64,000 nucleotides of DNA from JAKAVN01 sp963796565 (GCA_963796565.1 CAWCMA010000004.1:315694-379693); one strand, 5' to 3'; shown: positions 45,947 through 54,520, numbered from the stretch's first letter. Notes: generated by a model from the sequence alone, not told the origin. Numbers and translations: made by a program.

Positions 45947-46993
45947 GTGAGCGAGAGACCATCAATACCGGAGGCCGAGGCCGCCGAGGCGGCGCGGCTG
46001 GCGGCGGCGGGCCAGAGCGAGGAGGATCGCGCGCTCGACCTCTCGTTGCGCCCGCGCGTGCTCGACGAGTTCGTCGGGCAGGAGCGCACGCGAAAAATCC
46101 TCGGCATGTCGATCGAGGCCGCACGCCAGCGTGGTGAGGTCCTCGACCACGTGCTGTTCTCGGGACCGCCGGGACTGGGCAAGACCTCGCTCGCTCATAT
46201 CATCGCGCGCGAGCGTGGCGTCAGCATGCGCTCGACCTCGGGGCCGGCGATCGAGCGGGCCGGCGACTTGGCGGCGATCGTCAGCGGTCTGGATGAGGGC
46301 GACGTGCTGTTCATCGACGAGATTCATCGCCTCGCCCGCCCGGTCGAAGAGGTGCTCTACCCGGCGATGGAGGATTTCGAGCTCAACATCGTGGTCGGCA
46401 AGGGGATGGGTGCGCGCACGATGCCGCTGGCGGTGAAACCGTTTACTCTGGTCGGCGCGACTACGCGCTCGGGCCTGCTGAGCGCGCCGCTGCGCGATCG
46501 CTTCGGCCAGCATTTCCATCTGGATTTCTACGACCACGACGAGCTGACCGAGATCGTCGCGCGCTCGGCGCGGCTGCTCGGCGTCCGGGTCGACGACGAC
46601 GGAGCGCGCGAGATCGCGGGCCGCGCGCGCGGCACGCCGCGCGTCGGCAACCGCTTGCTGCGCCGCGTGCGCGACTTCGCCCAGGTCAACGAGGCCGCTA
46701 CGGTAACGCGCGAAGTCGCGGTCGGCGCGCTCGAGTTGCTCGAAATCGACGCCTGCGGGTTTGACCGGATGGACCGCGCGATCCTGGCCGCAATCATCGA
46801 CAAGTTCGACGGCGGCCCGGTCGGGGTCGAGAGTCTCGCGGCGGCGGTAGGCGAGGAGGCCGACACCATCGGCGAAGTCTACGAGCCCTACCTGCTACAG
46901 GAAGGATTCATCGCGCGCACCGCGCGCGGCCGGGTCGCCACCGCGCGCGCGTACAGCCATCTCGGCCGCACTCGGCGCGGCACTCTGCTCTAG
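45947..46993 (+). CDS. ruvB: Holliday junction ATP-dependent helicase RuvB
   Basis: AAA+ motor of branch migration, about 348 aa. LRPRVLDEFVGQERTRKIL, Walker A SGPPGLGKTSLAHI, Walker B DVLFIDEIHRL, sensor 1 LVGATTRSGLLSAPLRDRFG and the C-terminal winged helix (YEPYLLQEGFIARTARGRVAT) are all present. The start is ambiguous between GTG 45929 (overlapping ruvA) and GTG 45947. Confidence 0.96.
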   Translation: MSERPSIPEAEAAEAARLAAAGQSEEDRALDLSLRPRVLDEFVGQERTRKILGMSIEAARQRGEVLDHVLFSGPPGLGKTSLAHIIARERGVSMRSTSGPAIERAGDLAAIVSGLDEGDVLFIDEIHRLARPVEEVLYPAMEDFELNIVVGKGMGARTMPLAVKPFTLVGATTRSGLLSAPLRDRFGQHFHLDFYDHDELTEIVARSARLLGVRVDDDGAREIAGRARGTPRVGNRLLRRVRDFAQVNEAATVTREVAVGALELLEIDACGFDRMDRAILAAIIDKFDGGPVGVESLAAAVGEEADTIGEVYEPYLLQEGFIARTARGRVATARAYSHLGRTRRGTLL

Positions 46994-47026
46994 AGCGCCG
47001 GTTAATCGAGAAGCTCAGCGAGACCG

Positions 47027-47530
47027 TCAGGTCTGCGGCGCAGAAACATTGTGGCGACAGCCCGAGCATGGGCCCTTCAGCCTGACCGCTTCGCCGGTGA
47101 CCGATATCGTGGCCGTATCGGCGCCGCCGACCTTGGTGGTGACGTGGATGATTGCGTCGACCTGCTGGCCCCACCGCGCGATCGCCATCTGACGCAGTTT
47201 CTCGTTGATGTGATCGGTGTCGATGGTTTCGCCGTTGAGCGGGTCGGTGTAGCTCAGGTTGCCGAGTTTTTCGTAGGGCACACCAAGGTCGCTGGTATAA
47301 ACCATCAGCCGGAGATGATCTTGCTCGACGGCGACCCTGTGCTCGGCCTCTACGTTGGCCTGGTATTGCTGGACGACAGCCTGGCATCCGACCATCAGGA
47401 ACATGGCCGGGGCCGTCGCCAAGCACATCGCCACGGCCATCACGCGGGCCGCGATCGAAGCTGGCCGCCGCCAACGCCGCGTAGCGCTCGCGCGCCCTGC
47501 AGTGCTCGCGCATTCGGCCGGTCGATGCAT
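47027..47530 (-). CDS. Putative lipoprotein
   Basis: The frame codes for up to 167 aa. A basic region (RRWRRPASIAARVMAVAM) precedes a hydrophobic stretch ending MFLMVGC, a lipobox-like Cys. Starts at 47440 (ATG) or 47530 are both possible. The mature part (DHLRLMVYTSDLGVPYEKLGNLSYTDPLNG, then WGQQVDAIIHVTTKVGG) has the alternating pattern of a small alpha/beta domain. A C-terminal GPCSGC pair is notable. Family not recognised; convergent with ruvB. Confidence 0.65.
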   Translation of the reverse strand: MHRPAECASTAGRASATRRWRRPASIAARVMAVAMCLATAPAMFLMVGCQAVVQQYQANVEAEHRVAVEQDHLRLMVYTSDLGVPYEKLGNLSYTDPLNGETIDTDHINEKLRQMAIARWGQQVDAIIHVTTKVGGADTATISVTGEAVRLKGPCSGCRHNVSAPQT

Positions 47531-47547
47531 CGCGGCGCCAGCCTGCG

Positions 47548-47715
47548 CTACGGCCGTGGTTTGCCGTTGCGGTTCTTTTCGCGGCGGCTATTTATCGCCT
47601 TGGTGCCGAAGCGCATGATCAATTGACGCACCGCTATTGCCAGCACCAACACCACGCCGAGGCGGATCAAGGTCGGCCAGTTGAGTGGGATTCCACCGAG
47701 CTGTGCTCCGTCCAT
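47548..47715 (-). CDS. Small membrane protein
   Basis: A 55 aa frame from ATG 47715 to TAG 47548. One hydrophobic helix (LIRLGVVLVLAIAVRQLIM) is followed by a basic tail (RREKNRNGKPRP), predicting one transmembrane segment with the tail in the cytoplasm. A GGAG lies 10 nt upstream. It is placed directly before the lipoprotein gene on the same strand. Function unknown. Confidence 0.5.
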   Translation of the reverse strand: MDGAQLGGIPLNWPTLIRLGVVLVLAIAVRQLIMRFGTKAINSRREKNRNGKPRP

Positions 47716-47917
47716 CTGCGACAGTCTCCAATTTTACCGGCTCCGAATCAGCGGCGCGTCCGGACTAAGTAGCGCGAAAGTGCAATTATCGAAAGCGCCA
47801 GCGTATCGCCTTGCGCAAGCGCCCGGGCCGCGCGCGCGGCGTTGGATCGCTCGAACGACGCGTTCACCCATTTTAATCGAGCGGCAGTTCGGTTAAAAAG
47901 AGCTTCTGAACTATGTG

Positions 47918-48514
47918 ATGCGCGACGGTATGCGCAACGCTATGCAAATGACGACAGCCAACAGAGGCCGCGGAAGGCTACTGGCCATGATGCTGATGGC
48001 CGCTTCAGCGTCGGTTTGGGGATGCCTCTCGCCGGCAGCGGTCAATCCGCCTATCGTGAGTATCACTCCGCTGGGAACCGCCATGCGTCCGGCCAAGCCG
48101 CCGAATTGCCCGATGCCGGTGCTGGATAGCATGCCGCTTGCCGATCACGAACAGTTGGCATTGGTCGACGCGTGGGGCGATCTTGCCGCCAAGGACGCGG
48201 ACCTGCTCACGTACCTGAAACGCGAAGGTTGCCAGGTTGGAGCCGATGCCGTGGTCTTGACCTCTCAGCATACGCAGCACGAGGGGGATCTTGTGGCTGG
48301 GGTGGCACCCGGCCGCTTTGGCAACATCGGACCCGGCTCGGATGAGCCGGCCGAAGTGGGCGCGCATCTTGCCGCCGATACTGAGGGAGGCGGAAAAAAG
48401 CATCATGCCGAGGTGGGCGAGCTCGGCCATGCCGGCAACTTCATGGGCGGCATCGCGATCGTCTACACCAAGAGCGGGAGCGGTTCACGCACGGCTGCGG
48501 ACGGCAATCAGTGA
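47918..48514 (+). CDS. Putative lipoprotein
   Basis: About 198 aa. The signal region RGRLLAMMLMAASASVWGC ends in a lipobox-like WGC. The mature part contains DLLTYLKREGCQVGADAVVLTSQH, similar in plan to the helix-strand unit of other small surface lipoproteins here (a helix, then GADAVV). Gly/His/Glu-rich loops follow. The exact start among several ATG/GTG codons is uncertain (47918 to 47951). Function unknown. Confidence 0.62.
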   Translation: MRDGMRNAMQMTTANRGRGRLLAMMLMAASASVWGCLSPAAVNPPIVSITPLGTAMRPAKPPNCPMPVLDSMPLADHEQLALVDAWGDLAAKDADLLTYLKREGCQVGADAVVLTSQHTQHEGDLVAGVAPGRFGNIGPGSDEPAEVGAHLAADTEGGGKKHHAEVGELGHAGNFMGGIAIVYTKSGSGSRTAADGNQ

Positions 48515-48590
48515 GCGACAGAGCGGCCGATCGTGCAGGGTCGCGCTCGTAGCGCGCGCGTATCGATCGACTGGAAGACGGAGAGAGGCG

Positions 48591-48989
48591 ATGACTGCGG
48601 CTGAATACAGGGAGCGGGCAATCCGGTTTCTCGAAAATTTCAACCATCCGGACCCGCGAGTTTTCGAAGAGCTTATCACCGAAGATTTCCGGTTCGAGAT
48701 GATAACCACGATGAAAGAGTTCGCGCCGGTGCGTGGCAAGGCGGCCTTCGCGCGGACGGAAACCGAACGGCTCGACGCGCTGTTCCCGGACGGACTCAAG
48801 ATGAAGCTCGGGAGCGTCATCTGCGAGGGCCCGCAGGTCGCGGTCCAGGCCGCGTGCGACACGATTGCGATGAACGGGCGGCGCTACGTGCAGCGTTACC
48901 ATTTTTACCTGCGCTTCGAAGGCGAGCTGATTGCCGAGGGGCTCGAGTACAATGACACCAACCTCGTCCGCGAAGTCTTTCTGACCTGA
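48591..48989 (+). CDS. SnoaL-like/NTF2-fold protein
   Basis: 132 aa with the ATG at 48591 behind GAGAGGCG. YRERAIRFLENFNHPDPRVFEELITEDFRFEM followed by FAPVRGKAAF and, later, RYVQRYHFYLRFEGELIAEGLEYNDTNLVREVF matches the SnoaL-like ketosteroid isomerase fold. Such proteins range from isomerases to polyketide cyclases and non-enzymatic binding proteins; no activity can be assigned. Confidence 0.85.
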   Translation: MTAAEYRERAIRFLENFNHPDPRVFEELITEDFRFEMITTMKEFAPVRGKAAFARTETERLDALFPDGLKMKLGSVICEGPQVAVQAACDTIAMNGRRYVQRYHFYLRFEGELIAEGLEYNDTNLVREVFLT

Positions 48990-49314
48990 TCGGATCACCC
49001 AAGGAAATTCAGCTACGGTTCGGTCCTCGCGCATCAGCTCCCATCCGATGCGTCGTCAGAATCGGGCCGTTCTGTGTCTCGACGCGGTGAGACATCGAAG
49101 CCGAGTTTGAAACGGTCTCGCGAGACGCCCGCGCCACCCGACGGCACGAGGCGGAGCAATTCGCCGGCTCGCCCGAGCGGTTGGTGTATCGGGGACAGCA
49201 CGGATGGATCGGGGTGTAACCTTGTCGACTGCGCCTGATACTTCGCGCTCCCCCGGCCTTCGGAACCTTCAGCGGTCCGATTGTTGCGGTAACACCCTTC
49301 GAGAGGACATACGC
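48990..49314. other. Intergenic region, no gene seen
   Basis: About 325 bp between the SnoaL-like gene and a hypothetical gene. Open frames here are short or antisense and have shadow-like composition. No RNA gene or strong hairpin was recognised. Confidence 0.4.
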
Positions 49315-49713
49315 GTGAATACTCAAATTGAAATCGATCTGGGGTTGGCGAGAGTCAGCGACGACGCACTGGCGATGCTTGAAGGGGGAAACGGGATTGC
49401 GAGCCTGCCTCCGGAAGTGTTCAGCAAGCTGCTGGACGCGCTCGCCGAGGAGCATCTGCGCCGATTCGGCGCGCGCGGAGGTGGGGCGGCAATGCTCAAA
49501 GTGCCGACGAGGACGCTTGACGCCGACGAGCTGTGGCACTCGTTGCGAATGCTGGGAAACTGGCTCAGCAATACCGATGAGGCCACCCGCGGCGATCCCG
49601 ACCTGGAAGGGGTGAGCGAGGTTATTGCGAGGATGTGGATGGGGATGCGCGGAGTGCTCAGCGAGGTTACTGACGGGATTGCCGACGAGACGCTACGCGA
49701 GACCAGCAACTAG
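49315..49713 (+). CDS. Hypothetical protein
   Basis: 132 aa from the GTG at 49315, which is preceded by GAGAGG. The protein is acidic and helical (DDALAMLEGG, LPPEVFSKLLDALAEEHLRRFG, DELWHSLRMLGNWLSN). No signal or membrane segment. Family not recognised. Its codon use fits the host chromosome. Confidence 0.62.
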   Translation: MNTQIEIDLGLARVSDDALAMLEGGNGIASLPPEVFSKLLDALAEEHLRRFGARGGGAAMLKVPTRTLDADELWHSLRMLGNWLSNTDEATRGDPDLEGVSEVIARMWMGMRGVLSEVTDGIADETLRETSN

Positions 49714-49873
49714 AAACGAGGACGAGAATATGGAGGACGCTATGACGCTCTCTCAGAGGCGGCGTAGCGGGCTTCGTGCAAATCGGAAAGCTTCTCGAGA
49801 TTGAATTCCGGGATAAGGAATAGTCAAGATAAGCAAGCGTCAAGACATGGTCGGGATAAAGGGGATCGACGGA

Positions 49874-50071
49874 ATGAAAACGATGCTGCTGTGTCAATCC
49901 TGCGGAGGCGTCGTGGGCGGCAGCGCTGCGGAAATCGAGCCGGACATCCTCTCGGAAGACGTGCGCAAGTTCGAGCGCGATCACGGTCTCGAGCCGCGCA
50001 CCGTGCTGATCGTCTGTCCCCGATGTGGAGAGCGATCGAAGCTTTCGATTAAACGAGCGCCCGAGCAATAA
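49874..50071 (+). CDS. Small zinc-ribbon-like protein
   Basis: 65 aa. Two Cys pairs (CQSC near residue 7 and CPRC near 48) flank an acidic helix (EIEPDILSEDVRKFERDHG), so a zinc ribbon is likely. AAGGGG lies 11 nt before the ATG at 49874; ATG 49847 is an alternative. A damaged second copy appears at 51076-51145. One of several small Cys-pair proteins in this part of the window. Confidence 0.66.
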   Translation: MKTMLLCQSCGGVVGGSAAEIEPDILSEDVRKFERDHGLEPRTVLIVCPRCGERSKLSIKRAPEQ

Positions 50072-50176
50072 TTGCGTGAACCGGGGTTCGAAGGCCATCA
50101 TTCTCCAGCCGCTTTGAGCTGCAGCTCCGATGATTCCGAATCCCGGAGGAGCGGCGTTCCGCTCCCCCGTTTCGGT

Positions 50177-50605
50177 TTAGTTGGGTTGGATACAGGTGGC
50201 GTAGGTGGTCACGTTCGCGACCTGGGCCGCGTGATTGACGACCGTAACCGTCCAGCCATGCGGATTGCTGTCTCCGGGAGTTCCCGAAAAGACCGGGCCA
50301 TCGTTCAGCACCTTTGCCTTCACTACGTAACCGATCTTCGAATCCTTAGGCATCACCTGATAGCCGCCGCCCACTGCGTAGGTATCGTCACCGTCGCAAT
50401 CCGCTTGCACCGTGACGACATGATTGACCTGAACCTGTGCGGTCGCACTCTGGGTCACGATTGAGAAAGTAGGGTCGTTATCCGTCTGCCAGCAATAATG
50501 TGGATTCCCCTTCTCGTCGGCACACGGATGCCCGTGTGCACTGGCTACGCCGACGGTACCAAGCAGCACCATCATCGCCGTCAGCAACACTCTTTTTGCG
50601 TTCAT
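50177..50605 (-). CDS. Secreted protein of unknown function
   Basis: 142 aa. A clear signal peptide (MNAKRVLLTAMMVLLGTVGVASA) is followed by a mature domain with four Cys (HPCADE, HYCWQT, ADCDGDD, ATCIQPN) and beta-strand pattern (QVQVNHVVTVQADC, TVTVVNHAAQVANVTTYATC). A small disulfide-linked beta domain is likely. Family not recognised. Confidence 0.76.
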   Translation of the reverse strand: MNAKRVLLTAMMVLLGTVGVASAHGHPCADEKGNPHYCWQTDNDPTFSIVTQSATAQVQVNHVVTVQADCDGDDTYAVGGGYQVMPKDSKIGYVVKAKVLNDGPVFSGTPGDSNPHGWTVTVVNHAAQVANVTTYATCIQPN

Positions 50606-51075
50606 AAATTGTCTACCTATCTCCGTCTGTAAATTGTTTCGTACCCTAATGCTTCTCTTCAGCTCTGTTTTGGGAGGGCTGAACCTCTCGACTCACCGCG
50701 TCCCGAAGCGTCTGGCCCCAATAAGGGCAAGGCAGATAAGTGAAATCGACTTGCGGCGATGCCTCAGAGCCTCTTGCGCCATCCCTCTCTAAGCTTTCGT
50801 CCAACACCGGCCAGTTAGGTTTTCGTGAATACGCCGGACTGAATAAACGTGACGTAAGCTGTATTAGAGAATATGAGAGATGTATAAGGCTGTATATACT
50901 AAATAATAATGTCTAAACATATATTTAGCCTAATTCACATCTTATAGCGCATGTCGCAATTTGAGACAGGCTAGCCTTTTAGTCTCAGACGCATCGATGA
51001 TCGGAACGGAAAAGTGCCGTAGACATGGGCTAAAGCTGGGCGCTCTGACCAGATTGGGCGAGTCGCAGTGCTGAG
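50606..51075. other. Gene-free AT-rich stretch with hairpin
   Basis: About 470 bp without a gene. The segment 50840-50950 is strikingly AT-rich for this genome and contains CTAAATA at 50899-50905 matched by TATTTAG at 50922-50928. It could be a promoter or operator region, or the edge of acquired DNA. It marks the transition into the accessory region. Confidence 0.5.
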
Positions 51076-51145
51076 GAAGTCGAGCCGGAACATCCCGGTC
51101 GAGGACGTTCGCAAGTTCGGTGAGGCTCTATTTCGGGGGTCATAG
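51076..51145 (+). pseudogene. Damaged copy of the 49.9-kb zinc-ribbon gene
   Basis: GAAGTCGAGCCGG...GAGGACGTTCGCAAGTTC parallels GAAATCGAGCCGGACATC...GAAGACGTGCGCAAGTTC at 49.94 kb. Removing one A gives EVEPDIPVEDVRKFGE, close to EIEPDILSEDVRKFER. The flanking zinc Cys pairs are not recognisable. Confidence 0.5.
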
Positions 51146-51386
51146 CACGCTCAGACGACGAATGCCGCTTTGGCGTTGGGGGGCAGGCCACCTGGTCGTT
51201 CTATGAAAAACCGGATGCGGCGAGCTTAAGCGCCGACGTCACACATCAGACGCCTTGGGCTGGCAGCGCGATCACCTCAAAGAGCATCCGAAACACGAGA
51301 TCGAGATCGTCGAGAAGCCTGAAGCCGCGAAGCCTGCGAAGGGCAAGGGCGCGAAAGCGAAGGCACCGAAGGAAGCCGTAGCGTAA
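51124..51386 (+). pseudogene. Frameshifted small gene with Lys/Ala-rich C-terminus
   Basis: One frame reads ARSDDECRFGVGGQATWSFY then EKPDAASLSADVT. The next frame continues SDALGWQRDHLKEHPKHEIE and ends in a Lys/Ala-rich tail at TAA 51384. Deleting one CA from the CACACA run near 51240-51246 joins them. A strong terminator follows 18 nt later. Family not recognised; it looks like a recently broken small gene. Confidence 0.5.
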
Positions 51387-51404
51387 CTCCGCGCTTCGCT
51401 CTTC

Positions 51405-51439
51405 AAAACGCCCGAGGAAGTTATTTCCTCGGGCGTTTT
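51405..51439 (+). terminator. Strong Rho-independent terminator
   Basis: A perfect 15-bp stem (AAAACGCCCGAGGAA at 51405-51419 and its complement at 51425-51439) encloses a 5-nt loop and is followed by CTTTT. With A-runs on one side and T-runs on the other it may act in both directions, ending the broken + strand gene and the - strand gene at 51481. Confidence 0.85.
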
Positions 51440-51480
51440 CTTTTAGCCCCCCACCTGGGCTTAAAATTTTGACGACCAGG

Positions 51481-51780
51481 CTACTTTGCCTTAAGACGAA
51501 GGTCATCGCTGGCGATGCACAGCGAGCTGATGATCTGGGCGTCCTCCCACTTGTAGCCCTCACGATGGTGGGGCTTCAGCACCTCAAGCCCACGATGAGT
51601 CCGATCCTGATTACACTCTGCGGCACTATCGTAAGAGTCTAGCTGCTGCCAGCGAGTCAGAGGTGCATTAGCATCGATATTGAAAGGCGGTGGTTGGCGC
51701 GTAATGGGCGGCAGCATTAAGTACCACCCACACCCGACGACTGCGGCGGCTCGGCAGAGGGTGATTCTTCGAGATGTCAC
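51481..51780 (-). CDS. WYL/C-I-x-x-D-D family small protein, copy A
   Basis: 99 aa from GTG 51780, 1 nt after the stop of the upstream small gene. N-terminal hydrophobic segment AAAVVGCGWYLMLPP, then APLTRWQQLDSYDSAAEC, and the C-terminal LCIASDDLRLKAK. Two Cys (AAEC and CIAS) are shared with four paralogues in this window, perhaps forming a disulfide outside the cytoplasm. Signal peptide or single membrane anchor is likely. Not a family I can name. Confidence 0.75.
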   Translation of the reverse strand: MTSRRITLCRAAAVVGCGWYLMLPPITRQPPPFNIDANAPLTRWQQLDSYDSAAECNQDRTHRGLEVLKPHHREGYKWEDAQIISSLCIASDDLRLKAK

Positions 51781-51781
51781 G

Positions 51782-52015
51782 TTAGGTTTGCGGTCCAAGC
51801 GTACCCGCAAGGCCCGGTGGGAACGTATTCGAATACGTTACAATCTGCCGAACGGGAGACAAATCGTCACCTGAAGAGACCTTCCATTGGCGTTGTCCTT
51901 CTGAAGCGCCGAAAATCGTCACCTTCAACTGGTGAAACTCACTCGGAAGCTTCTTCAACCACTGCAACATCCCCTCAGCGAAACTCTCCTCGGCCGTCTG
52001 AAAAGCGAGTCCCAC
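51782..52015 (-). CDS. Small hypothetical protein
   Basis: 77 aa from GTG 52015, preceded by a near-perfect Shine-Dalgarno (AGGAGGTGA). The sequence has an amphipathic start (LAFQTAEESFAEGMLQWLKKLPSEFHQLKV) and a polar C-terminus. It is followed after 1 nt by copy A of the WYL family, so the two are co-transcribed. A similar arrangement, with a small partner gene upstream, is seen at 60.6-60.8 kb. Not recognised. Confidence 0.6.
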   Translation of the reverse strand: MGLAFQTAEESFAEGMLQWLKKLPSEFHQLKVTIFGASEGQRQWKVSSGDDLSPVRQIVTYSNTFPPGLAGTLGPQT

Positions 52016-52117
52016 GTTCTCACCTCCTGTAACTAAATAAGATACTCCGGGCTTTGATTATGCGCGAGGTGCAGACGCGGCGCATGCGCGCGTTCGCTCG
52101 CGAGAGGCTAATACGAG

Positions 52118-52394
52118 ATGACTACCGGGGCTGATGTAAAGGCCGCTCGAAGCGCCTGGAATATCTGGACGCGCGTCCGCGAGGTGCTCAAGCAATTGCA
52201 CAGGATAGAAGAGGCTGCGTTGCGTATCGCCGGCTTTGAAAAAGCGTGTCTACGATCTAGAAACCCGACCAGTACGATGTCCAGGTGAAAGCTGTCCGCA
52301 TTGCGGAGAGCCCCGACTGGCCCTCGTGGTGGATGGCGTTGTAAAGTCCGGATACCTTTCGGCCCAGTCGCGCGCTTCGAGGAGGCTCTCGTGA
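52118..52394 (+). pseudogene. Frameshifted small coiled-coil/zinc-ribbon gene
   Basis: ATG 52118 opens a frame with a helical N-terminus (AARSAWNIWTRVREVLKQLH then RIEEAALRIAGFEK). One extra G near 52243 shifts it; removing it gives EKRVYDLETRPVRCPGESCP followed by HCGEPRLALVV, a coiled coil ending in a Cys-rich ribbon, to TGA 52394. I infer a phage-like small zinc protein broken by a single-base indel. Confidence 0.5.
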
Positions 52395-52403
52395 AGACCC
52401 CAG

Positions 52404-53150
52404 ATGGTCATATGGCTCGACAACTGGCGAGATGTTTTCGACGGGTATCGCGGCCGAAAACCGCTTACGCCGTTGCGCTTCAGGGAGGGCTTCGTCTTGC
52501 ATCGCGCTCCATCTGATGTAGCCGTAGGCACCTTTCTGGAAGTGTTCGGTGATCGTTTGTACAGGCGCCACCTAAATGAATCCGATGCCGGAGTGATGGT
52601 CGACCTGGGCGCCAACATCGGAATGGTTACTCTCGACTGGGCGAGCAGACTGCCCGGAGTAGTCGTCCATGCTTATGAACCATATCCTGACACCTTCGCA
52701 ACTCTGGCGGCCAACATTACAGCGAACCAGATGTCAGCGCGTTTGCGAATTTACAATGAAGCCGTGAGCGGCCAACCGGGTACGCTCGTGCTTGGCCTAG
52801 TTTCAGGGCTCAGCGTGGGCCCGAGCGCCTACGGCGAATCTGCGCAGCTCAACGGATCTTCGAGCGTCCGCGTGCCGGCCGTATCGCTGGACCAGGTTGT
52901 CGCACGCTGCGCCAGCCAGGGTCCGATCAACCTGGTCAAGATGGACGTAGAGGGCGCGGAAGCCGACACCTTGGAGGGAGCCTCGTCCGACAGCCTTAAG
53001 AAGGTTGGTCAATTTGTCGTCGAGTATCATGATCATCTCTCCCCCGACGCGCGCTCGCGATGCGAGAGCGTTTTAAGACGCGCCGGATTTCGCTGCCGCG
53101 TCCATCAGCTCAGCGATAATCACGGTATCCTCTACGCTCGCCGCGACTAA
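52404..53150 (+). CDS. FkbM-family SAM-dependent methyltransferase
   Basis: 248 aa. The SAM-binding MVDLGANIGMVTLDWASRLPG (about residues 64-84) and VVVHAYEPYPDTFATLAANI follow the FkbM pattern; VSLDQVV...INLVKMDVEGAEADTLEGA is its C-terminal signature. FkbM proteins O-methylate sugars or secondary metabolites. The ATG at 52404 has a weak ribosome site. Surrounded by accessory genes, so probably part of an acquired island. Confidence 0.88.
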   Translation: MVIWLDNWRDVFDGYRGRKPLTPLRFREGFVLHRAPSDVAVGTFLEVFGDRLYRRHLNESDAGVMVDLGANIGMVTLDWASRLPGVVVHAYEPYPDTFATLAANITANQMSARLRIYNEAVSGQPGTLVLGLVSGLSVGPSAYGESAQLNGSSSVRVPAVSLDQVVARCASQGPINLVKMDVEGAEADTLEGASSDSLKKVGQFVVEYHDHLSPDARSRCESVLRRAGFRCRVHQLSDNHGILYARRD

Positions 53151-53218
53151 AGCATCGCGATCTCGTCGCCAAGGGGCTTCACACTCTCGTAACAGAAGTC
53201 TGCTATCACGCCGCATGT

Positions 53219-53461
53219 ATGAAGCTTTGTCAGGCCGCCGCGCTCACCCTGACCGTCTGGTATCTGATGGCGCCGCCGGTCATCGCCAAGAACAATGCGT
53301 GGCTCCAAAACGACATCTTCGCACCGCTGTCGCAGTGGGGAAAGGCTGGAGTCTTCCCGACCGAGGAGGAATGCGACGCCAATCGACCTGTCAACTTTCT
53401 GTGCATTTCGGCCGACGACCCATCTCTCAAAAATAACCCGGTACGCGAGAGCAGGCGCTAG
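53219..53461 (+). CDS. WYL/C-I-x-x-D-D family small protein, copy B
   Basis: 80 aa. N-terminal AAALTLTVWYLMAPPVIA, then APLSQWGKAG and C-terminal LCISADDPSLKNN. This is the shortest copy; the segment around the first Cys (EEECDANR) is compressed. It lies 68 nt after the FkbM gene. The antisense frame covering it is judged a shadow. Confidence 0.72.
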   Translation: MKLCQAAALTLTVWYLMAPPVIAKNNAWLQNDIFAPLSQWGKAGVFPTEEECDANRPVNFLCISADDPSLKNNPVRESRR

Positions 53462-53469
53462 GCACGTCG

Positions 53470-53796
53470 CGCGAAGGCGAAGCAGGAAAATCTGCCTGAA
53501 ATCGACGGCAACGCAGGCAGCGCGAGCGCATCCACCCGCCGCGTAGAGTTCGCATTCTTCGAGATATGTCGACTCCTTTTCGGACTCGGGCATGAAAGTC
53601 TCGTCGAAATAGCGCCACGCGGCCTGTGCCCGCGCGCGAGGCCACCCGCGCGTCCGCACGGCAGAGTTGGCATAGCGTGTCGAAGAAATCCGAGCATCAA
53701 CGCTGGATCATAGGCTCTCCAGATGCCTTCCGAAACTGTGAGCTTTTCTGGTTTTCCACATCGCTGGCGGCGTATGCTGGAGGCCGAGCGACACAC
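53470..53796 (-). pseudogene. Possible gene remnant
   Basis: Between WYL copies B and C lie about 500 bp with no intact gene. On the minus strand, protein-like text is split across two frames: IWRAYDPALMLGFLRHAMPT in one (about 53730-53640), then ARAQAAWRYFDETFMPESEK in the other. A broken small gene is plausible, but no family could be named. Confidence 0.35.
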
Positions 53797-53959
53797 GTTC
53801 CTGATCGCCCGCTCGCGGTCGCGACCGGCCTTCGACGATAACGCGGATAGAGGGACGGTGTTCGGAAGAAACTTGGCACTACGAATCCTCGGCTCTTATG
53901 GATAACCGGCTCAGGCTTCAACAGATCGGACAGGGTGGGCCTGTTAATATGGGCACGTC

Positions 53960-54226
53960 ATGAGGACGTGCCACGCTGCTGCGCTCGCCTTGGTCGGCTG
54001 GTATCTGATAATGGCGCCCACATTCCGCAACCCGCAAACTGACTCTTTCACGGTAGACCTGAATGCGCCCCTTTCGGCTTGGGATTTGGTTAGCAACTAC
54101 TACAGCGCCGCCGATTGCGAATCGGCCGAAAGAGACTTGGTGGACACGGCGCGCCTCTATCCTAACGTTATCGCGTTCTACGCCCTATGCATTTCCAGTG
54201 ACGATCCGCGCCTGATGGAGAGATAG
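53960..54226 (+). CDS. WYL/C-I-x-x-D-D family small protein, copy C
   Basis: 88 aa. AAALALVGWYLIMAPT at the N-terminus, NAPLSAWDLVSNYYSAADCE in the middle and LCISSDDPRLMER at the end. The next copy begins only 3 nt after its stop, so C and D are a tandem pair in one transcript. Confidence 0.75.
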   Translation: MRTCHAAALALVGWYLIMAPTFRNPQTDSFTVDLNAPLSAWDLVSNYYSAADCESAERDLVDTARLYPNVIAFYALCISSDDPRLMER

Positions 54227-54229
54227 GCA

Positions 54230-54520
54230 GTGAACCTCCGCCACACCGCCGCGTTCGCCTTGGTCGGCTGGTATCTGATCGTGCCGCCAAATGTGGACAA
54301 ACCCGACGCGCCGCTGAGCACATGGAACACTATTAAGGTGTTCGATACCGCCGTCGAATGTCGCGACGCCCGGTCGAAATGGGAGATCGATAGTGTCGAC
54401 ATCGTCGAACAGAACGTGAAGCGCTACGGACATCTTCAGGAGGACGACAAGAGACAGCTTGCCCAAGGCCATGCCGCCCGGTGCATCGCTACCGACGATC
54501 CGCGCCTCAAAAACAAATAG
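54230..54520 (+). CDS. WYL/C-I-x-x-D-D family small protein, copy D
   Basis: 96 aa. AAFALVGWYLIVPPN, APLSTWNTIKVFDTAVECRD and RCIATDDPRLKNK. It has a longer helical middle (about 30 residues) between the two conserved Cys than copies B and C. Start GTG at 54230. Tandem with copy C, suggesting duplication. Confidence 0.75.
   Translation: MNLRHTAAFALVGWYLIVPPNVDKPDAPLSTWNTIKVFDTAVECRDARSKWEIDSVDIVEQNVKRYGHLQEDDKRQLAQGHAARCIATDDPRLKNK

Noticed and set aside
49009..49539. 176 aa minus-strand frame
   Set aside because: Antisense to the 49315-49713 gene, no ribosome site and shadow-like composition.
53147..53659. 170 aa minus-strand frame covering WYL copy B
   Set aside because: Its C-terminal half is the antisense of copy B, whose motifs match four paralogues; only the N-terminal part is kept as a possible remnant.
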